Assembly: GCA_045576855.1 (NCBI GenBank)
Contig: JAZNHG010000015.1
Location: 1 to 64,000 of the forward strand
Reading direction: 5' to 3'
Origin: Colimorpha sp045576855
Lineage (GTDB): Bacteria; Bacteroidota; Bacteroidia; Bacteroidales; P3
Length of the DNA stretch: 64,000 bases
Part shown: positions 62,001 to 64,000 of the stretch, piece after piece
How positions within the stretch are numbered: the stretch's first letter is position 1
Layout of the letters: the number at the start of each line of letters is the position of its first letter
Position numbers and translations under genes: made by a program
Notes under the pieces: generated by a model
Told to the model about the DNA's origin: nothing
Databases searched by the model: none
Seen by the model: only the letters and a program-made list of their open reading frames with translations

Positions 62001-64000
62001 TCCGTGGTTCGCGATGCCGACAGAGGGTGCTGGACAATCCTATAGCGGAGGCGACTGGCATCTGCAGCAGGGATCGTTATGTATCAACCGTGGCGAAAAT
62101 GGCTACCGCACGTCGACAACCGACCTTGACGGAAACGACCGTGTGCAACATGACCGTGTGGATATGGGCTGCTACGAGTCCTCTTACGATGGCATCGGGT
62201 TGCCGCAGTATGGCAATGTGGTATATGTGAAACCTCAAGCTGCCGGTACTGGTGACGGTACATCCTGGAGCAACGCCATGGACGACATCAACCTGGCGCA
62301 GCAGGTGGCTGCCAGCAGGGGAATAGCAAGCGTGTGGGTTGCAGAAGGTATCTACTACGGCAGTCCGGATGTGAGGAATGGTGCTTTCTTGGTGGTTCCC
62401 GCGGTCAGCGTGTATGGCGGATTTGCGGGTGACGAACCCGAGGACTACGACCTTGCCCAGCGCGACTTCGAAGGCCACCCCTCCATCCTGGATGGTGGTA
62501 ACACCCGACGTGTGCTGTATCAGGAAAATAATATCAGCAATTCCAATCAGTATGTAGAGTGGAACGGCTTCACCCTGCGCAATGGTAATGTGTTGAACAA
62601 CAGTAGCTCGGCCTATGGTGGTGGCGCCTACCTCAGGTATGGCTCCCGGTTGGTAAACTGCAGCATCATCTCGAACAGAGCCCAAAATGGTGGCGGCGTC
62701 TACCTATCTGGTTCCTACACTACCCAGACTGTTGCAGGTCGGCAGTACCGTAGTTTCTCGACACGGCTGGTGAACTGCAAGATTAGCGACAACAATGCGA
62801 CATACAATGGCGGTGGCGTTTATGTGAGTGCTACCAGTCTCGTAAGCAACTGCCTTGTGATTGGCAACACCGCCCAATCCTACGGCGGCGGTGTCTACAA
62901 CAGCTCCGGCTACATCGTAGGTACTACCATCGTAGCCAACACCTCGCAGAACTACTCCAGCGGCGGCTACTATTGCAACAACAGCAGTGGCCGATTGGAC
63001 AATAGCATCGTGTGGGGCAACAAGAAAGGCTACTATGTTGGCAACATGGGAGGTAGCAGCAAATACGGTCTTAATGCCATCGAGGGAGGTATCGCTGACA
63101 GTCTCAGGATTATCAACCTCGAGTCCTCGAACGACGGCACCGATAGGAGCAAGTTCTATGTCCGCTTTGTCGATCCCCAGCACGGCGACTACTCGCTGCA
63201 TATCACCTCGTCGGCACTCAATTATGGCGACAGCCTGCAGCTCTACTATTTGCCTGCCACCGACCTGGGGGGCAATCCGCGTGTGATGGGCGGTGCGTTG
63301 GATCTGGGCGCCTACGAATCCGATGCGGGCACCTCGTGCCCCGCTGTTGTCGGCCTTGCTGCAAGCAATGTGACCAGTTCTTCTGCTACGCTGAGTTGGA
63401 TGCCTATGGGGGAGGAGACCAGATGGAGCCTCAAGCTCCTGCAGGAGGAAAGCGGTATGGATTCTGTTTTCGAAGCGATGGATACAGTGGTGGTGCTGGA
63501 TGGCCTGCAGCTGAATCGCACCTATATGGTCTATGTGCGTGCGATGTGCGACAGCGGCGGTGTGAGCCTCTATTCCATACCGATGACCTTCACCACGCAA
63601 TGCGACGAGTCGCTCCTCGCTCCATTGGACGAGTTTACGTCTATGTTGCCTGAAAACAACTATGTGGCTTATAGCAACACGCTCGACTTCGCATGGACTT
63701 CGATGCCCATGGCTACGTCGTACGACTTCTACTTCTGGCGTTCCGACGAGAGCGTTCCGACGACGCCTACGCGTCGCGGACTCACCGTGGCCGGCCTCAG
63801 TGACTTCTCCATTCCGGACTATACCCTGAACCACGGGCAGACGTTTAACTGGAAGGTGGTGGCATGGAACGAGTGCATCAGCCGCACGAGCGATGTGATG
63901 ACGTTGCAGGAGGCGAGTTTGCCCGACCTGCATGTCAGCGGCTTCACGCTGCCGGAGCGGATGGCCGCCGGCCAGACGGTCACGATAGAATGGACGGTGG
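53074..64000 (+). CDS. Giant secreted surface protein with FN3 and beta-helix repeats (partial)
   Basis: The frame is open from ATG 53074 to the window end, at least 3,642 codons. A signal peptide (about residues 1-26, ending MRAQS) is followed by a domain with DSFGDGWNN. Then come FN3 domains (LSWGSTGADSYLVEYG, LRNGATYRLRLRNICGQGD and others) and five right-handed beta-helix modules, near residues 430-780, 1150-1550, 1920-2320, 2690-3040 and 3050-3420. Each module begins with a YVxxxG...GxSW segment followed by YGGFxGNE, and closes with a DxGCYE or DxGAYE motif. It is probably a cell-surface adhesin or scaffold. Any C-terminal sorting domain lies beyond the window. A 1,456-codon open frame on the opposite strand (52930-57300) is rejected. 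Confidence 0.92.
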   Translation, partial: MKQKYLFSVLFLTIIMMLAAVPMRAQSQAASCPVTLTMHDSFGDGWNNATLEVYQYGTLVGTYTFGSGYESVQTLPLAAAEVSLVWRRGMYDSECSFVFTDIDDGELFSFEVGTMPYGDMGDTVGLGSFVSSCPSCYRPMGLRVASVASGSMGVTWAPREGVQWQALCVPHGMSSAAMNPVTLSSNTFTADGLQPNTAYDFYVRALCGDDGASRYAMCSGVTADTVAGCSYTVTLTDQNNSAYSGWMVLVCHESGVALDTLCFPAAPLDYSRYEQTISHSAQKLYLKVVPANNNIWYGALGITVVDANGDTVLSTNFDNLVLGDEYFDSIDYFCPSCVAPAVTAQALDSSSVLLSWGSTGADSYLVEYGTFANDTASSTRLSTTDTFLVISNLVSGTRYTAFVAGVCDGADTSVFRRVQFAPARGIIPRIYVKIGKNDTTDGRSWNTAFFTIGEAQRCAYEQGLLYGNHPDIWVAEGYYSENLHVYPSQHVYGGFVGNETDLNQRQWRNHHTVVDGGWNGPCLTQTEPFTAATQTVFDGLHFDNGRTVTSTAPVSLKAHTVLRNCFIMNCSSNDQTVYGMLSVVGDPDQVITAVENCVLQNGMSYSSVIYMENARIDNSLIMHNTTATAVVELGEGAAMRHCDVVGNMLYDYGNTHVVSLASGAVLTNSIVAQNTLQDNMTGTLRYMTTGLVNTFDGVSYSALNGAVSGTGNIGVDTLNAGSDPQQHYLNFVYPDHGDYRLNPGSAAIDAGTPLADMSTIDLEEQVRVYGDAPDMGCYENTGYFICNVPTGFAVSGVESTSVQLNWSGALVDSYEVSYCPVGSQQWTSVSIPPAGGYTLTGLAEYTEYMVRVRAMCNGAPTDYSDTLRFTSGCRNPIVPVFLGAPDSYNDTRSDIPFNLRYPYSGSYILLRAAELGGEPRTIDTLGFRYTSGSTMTRHLRLGIAATRLNALTAASMPSVDSLPVQEVFDGEYTFSGYDWCRIPLQHSFEYDGTSDLVLYVQDSTSSQSSYYRYFSVSETGIGSVCNYYGYGPTNFYGRYYTTTRPDVYINGGCDLSSCPRPHMSVASVGGDTISLALSRLHGTPQLAISDDDGTTYTTLVGVDSSTTLYHVTGLRNGATYRLRLRNICGQGDTSQWVHLVVTSAPIRYRHVYVKADADGAADGRTWDDAFADLLPALEAAQVTYQTYGYYPDIRVARGTYYGDTTAENAYYIQYPVDIYGGFAGNEPDTFDLGQRDFEQNTTTLDARHQRRVVKLSHFDNGWSETVPIFDGFTLRGGSSNVGAGVHVNYQVQIGNCRIVDCYGGNNYYSSGAGMYFTSRGSTVSNTVIDSCTARTGAAIYSNGNRFVDCDIVHCGYPSQWNNDNATYNGIVYAYEDTLVGCRIMHDTASSSILTNGPAVLENCLVYDNHTDYSVIVSGGSYTLVNCDVVMNTVRQNVSPVAVNGGSLTNCIVWGNRSYGGSNVQLAGSAVTYSAVQGGYEGEGNITLSSANAGADGAYSYPAFVSPEAGDFRLMGESACVDAGLDSASRSAADLSGADRIYGQQVDMGCYEYHGETFCVPPYSVTVRAAATAAFVDWAVSQDAASVQLEYRAATDNEWTVLDNITTSSIMLQNLQPQTAYQLRMRSRCVDGSVSGYSATCQFMTECAGGRSVVAVGDTSAHASTSSSTPNYTRYSYYSFSQQLFMQDEMGAGGIIDTLRFQLASGFDATRHLKIYMGITDRISYSSGNDVILLDGQQLVYDTLVNFVGADGWLTIPLQRGFDYDGVGNLVLSVVDSSPSYYYYNAPSYYVESSNYTRTLYTNGYNPFTIDNNTYFSTSGSRNVMLFSMVCGNEGCARPLLSASDVTDSSVMVTCQAVEGVELQYKADDGFDYLPLPLQEQQTLAGLHQNTRYTVRARAVCGEGDTSLWRTVSFTTAPRRQNRYYVTAQGVGNGTSWADAAGSLAWALDAAEASRALYRQPVEVWVAQGVYSGGFVVREGVNVYGGFAGNESDTFDLGQRDFVQNATVLDGGSAQRVLTQPDYDFGIPTLWDGFTLRQGNVLNSRNTYGGGVYMRRGLRINHFNIEDCQAQSGGGIYTASGAVVENTVVRRCTSDYEGGGIYAQYSRLVNVEASDCRVRYSNSGSGIYAEGDTVFGGRFVRDSGYMAAVVARYSWFESCLVADNIVNSGAAMSIYRSTVVGCDVVRNTVTGNGTVAGLSQQSSYNNNNTVVGTIVWGNRLLGDPTAPQSDVDSMRYSAVQGGYVGTGNLDLTSDNDGGDPSLLYPLFASPDDGDYRLLPESPCVDAGSDAIATLWDKDVAGNARRYGDHIDIGCFENDGTQICVYPSNLSAQVSSDAAVVSWTRPRGAIAVRLQYRADSSNEWILIDQLEDNSYMLEGLSPQSLYHYRMQALCDDASSSVWSATKSFVTECVDGASQVVVGDSAAHSGSLSYLPLNNYYNYSFSQQLFLADELGDGGVIDTIRFQQQSGRDDNRKVRVCMGHTSQNAYGSSADVILESQMTVVYDGTLNLTMQADGWLTVPLQLPFDYNGTDNLVLTVIDSTGTYTSSIQFYSAQARGNKTLYSYTDASKIQISKGSSYSMSDYRNVVSFNKYCGNTGCPRPLLLVDDVTDSSAHLVCQTAAGQTVELQYKAVDADEYIPLPVVQSQVLGHLRQNTVYEVRTRAMCSSGDSSSWRTSVFTTLPKRQARYYVTTQGAGDGSSWTMASSDLNWVLATAEANYNMYRNPVEVWVAKGTYTGGFTIREGVNVYGGFVGNESDDYNLSQRDFESHASVLDGQNAATVLNQYAEFSRSTALWDGFTVRGGKSTGSGGGIMMRGGAIINNFKVTNCVAQNGGGIYAYGESVQAVITNTVVAGDSATSYGGGIYAVNTQMENVLVHNNGARSAGGGMYIEHNCTMTQMTVVNNYANTTTKNEAGAHLNSTYNNNIRNSIFWGNRNADGPDQVDVGGVRASAIEGMTGTSSNGNYPLGSMNEGAYGPWFAMPTEGAGQSYSGGDWHLQQGSLCINRGENGYRTSTTDLDGNDRVQHDRVDMGCYESSYDGIGLPQYGNVVYVKPQAAGTGDGTSWSNAMDDINLAQQVAASRGIASVWVAEGIYYGSPDVRNGAFLVVPAVSVYGGFAGDEPEDYDLAQRDFEGHPSILDGGNTRRVLYQENNISNSNQYVEWNGFTLRNGNVLNNSSSAYGGGAYLRYGSRLVNCSIISNRAQNGGGVYLSGSYTTQTVAGRQYRSFSTRLVNCKISDNNATYNGGGVYVSATSLVSNCLVIGNTAQSYGGGVYNSSGYIVGTTIVANTSQNYSSGGYYCNNSSGRLDNSIVWGNKKGYYVGNMGGSSKYGLNAIEGGIADSLRIINLESSNDGTDRSKFYVRFVDPQHGDYSLHITSSALNYGDSLQLYYLPATDLGGNPRVMGGALDLGAYESDAGTSCPAVVGLAASNVTSSSATLSWMPMGEETRWSLKLLQEESGMDSVFEAMDTVVVLDGLQLNRTYMVYVRAMCDSGGVSLYSIPMTFTTQCDESLLAPLDEFTSMLPENNYVAYSNTLDFAWTSMPMATSYDFYFWRSDESVPTTPTRRGLTVAGLSDFSIPDYTLNHGQTFNWKVVAWNECISRTSDVMTLQEASLPDLHVSGFTLPERMAAGQTVTIEWTV

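Overview
The window looks like a chromosomal piece of an uncultured Bacteroidales bacterium (GC-rich for the group, roughly 55-58% by eye). The evidence is Bacteroidota-type promoters (TTTG, about 20 nt, TAnnTTTG), a UpxY-type NusG paralogue heading a polysaccharide locus, and DUF6266, GxxExxY and four-helix-bundle (S23-like) proteins. No species call is possible from sequence reading alone.

Layout. (1) 1-3651, plus strand: a short repeat, then three genes for a lipoprotein, a putative outer-membrane barrel protein and a helix-hairpin-helix outer-membrane protein, closed by a strong bidirectional terminator. (2) 3719-50125, minus strand: about 46 kb of genes all reading leftward. The run starts at a near-perfect promoter (50289-50320) and a upxY antiterminator. 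It then has a sugar-phosphate transferase, an ABC exporter (wzm/wzt), the GDP-L-fucose pathway (gmd/fcl), about 14 glycosyltransferases including a GT10 fucosyltransferase, and glycan-tailoring genes (MBOAT plus SGNH, acyltransferase 3, a hexapeptide acyltransferase, two FemAB-like proteins, a CapK-like ligase, two deacetylases, a WbsX-like protein). It ends with wecB, DUF354 and, at the far end, wza, a BY-kinase wzc with a Tyr-Gly tail, and an OmpA-type protein. No flippase is visible. (3) 50912-52549, minus: an M49-type metallopeptidase lipoprotein. (4) 52660-52747: tRNA-Ser(GGA). (5) 53074 to beyond 64000, plus strand: a giant secreted surface protein of more than 3,600 residues with five beta-helix modules and many FN3 domains, running off the window.

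The most unusual feature is the repeat content of the capsule locus. At least seven repeat families (called A to G here) fill the gaps between genes and sometimes enter coding sequence. Five small non-capsule genes (two HUH/Y1 REP-type transposases, two GxxExxY proteins, one four-helix-bundle protein) each sit within or between copies of their own repeat family. I propose that these are five examples of one design: a small protein gene carried between cognate repeats and inserted at gene junctions. Repeats have also been absorbed into proteins: a 48-bp tandem repeat forms the N-terminus of Wzm, repeat C lies in frame inside a glycosyltransferase and inside one transposase, and repeat B supplies the last codons of three genes.

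How the genes probably work together: UpxY allows transcription through the long operon. Gmd and Fcl make GDP-fucose, which the GT10 enzyme adds to a glycan built by the other transferases. The tailoring enzymes acylate or deacetylate the glycan, and an ABC exporter together with Wza/Wzc moves it to the surface.
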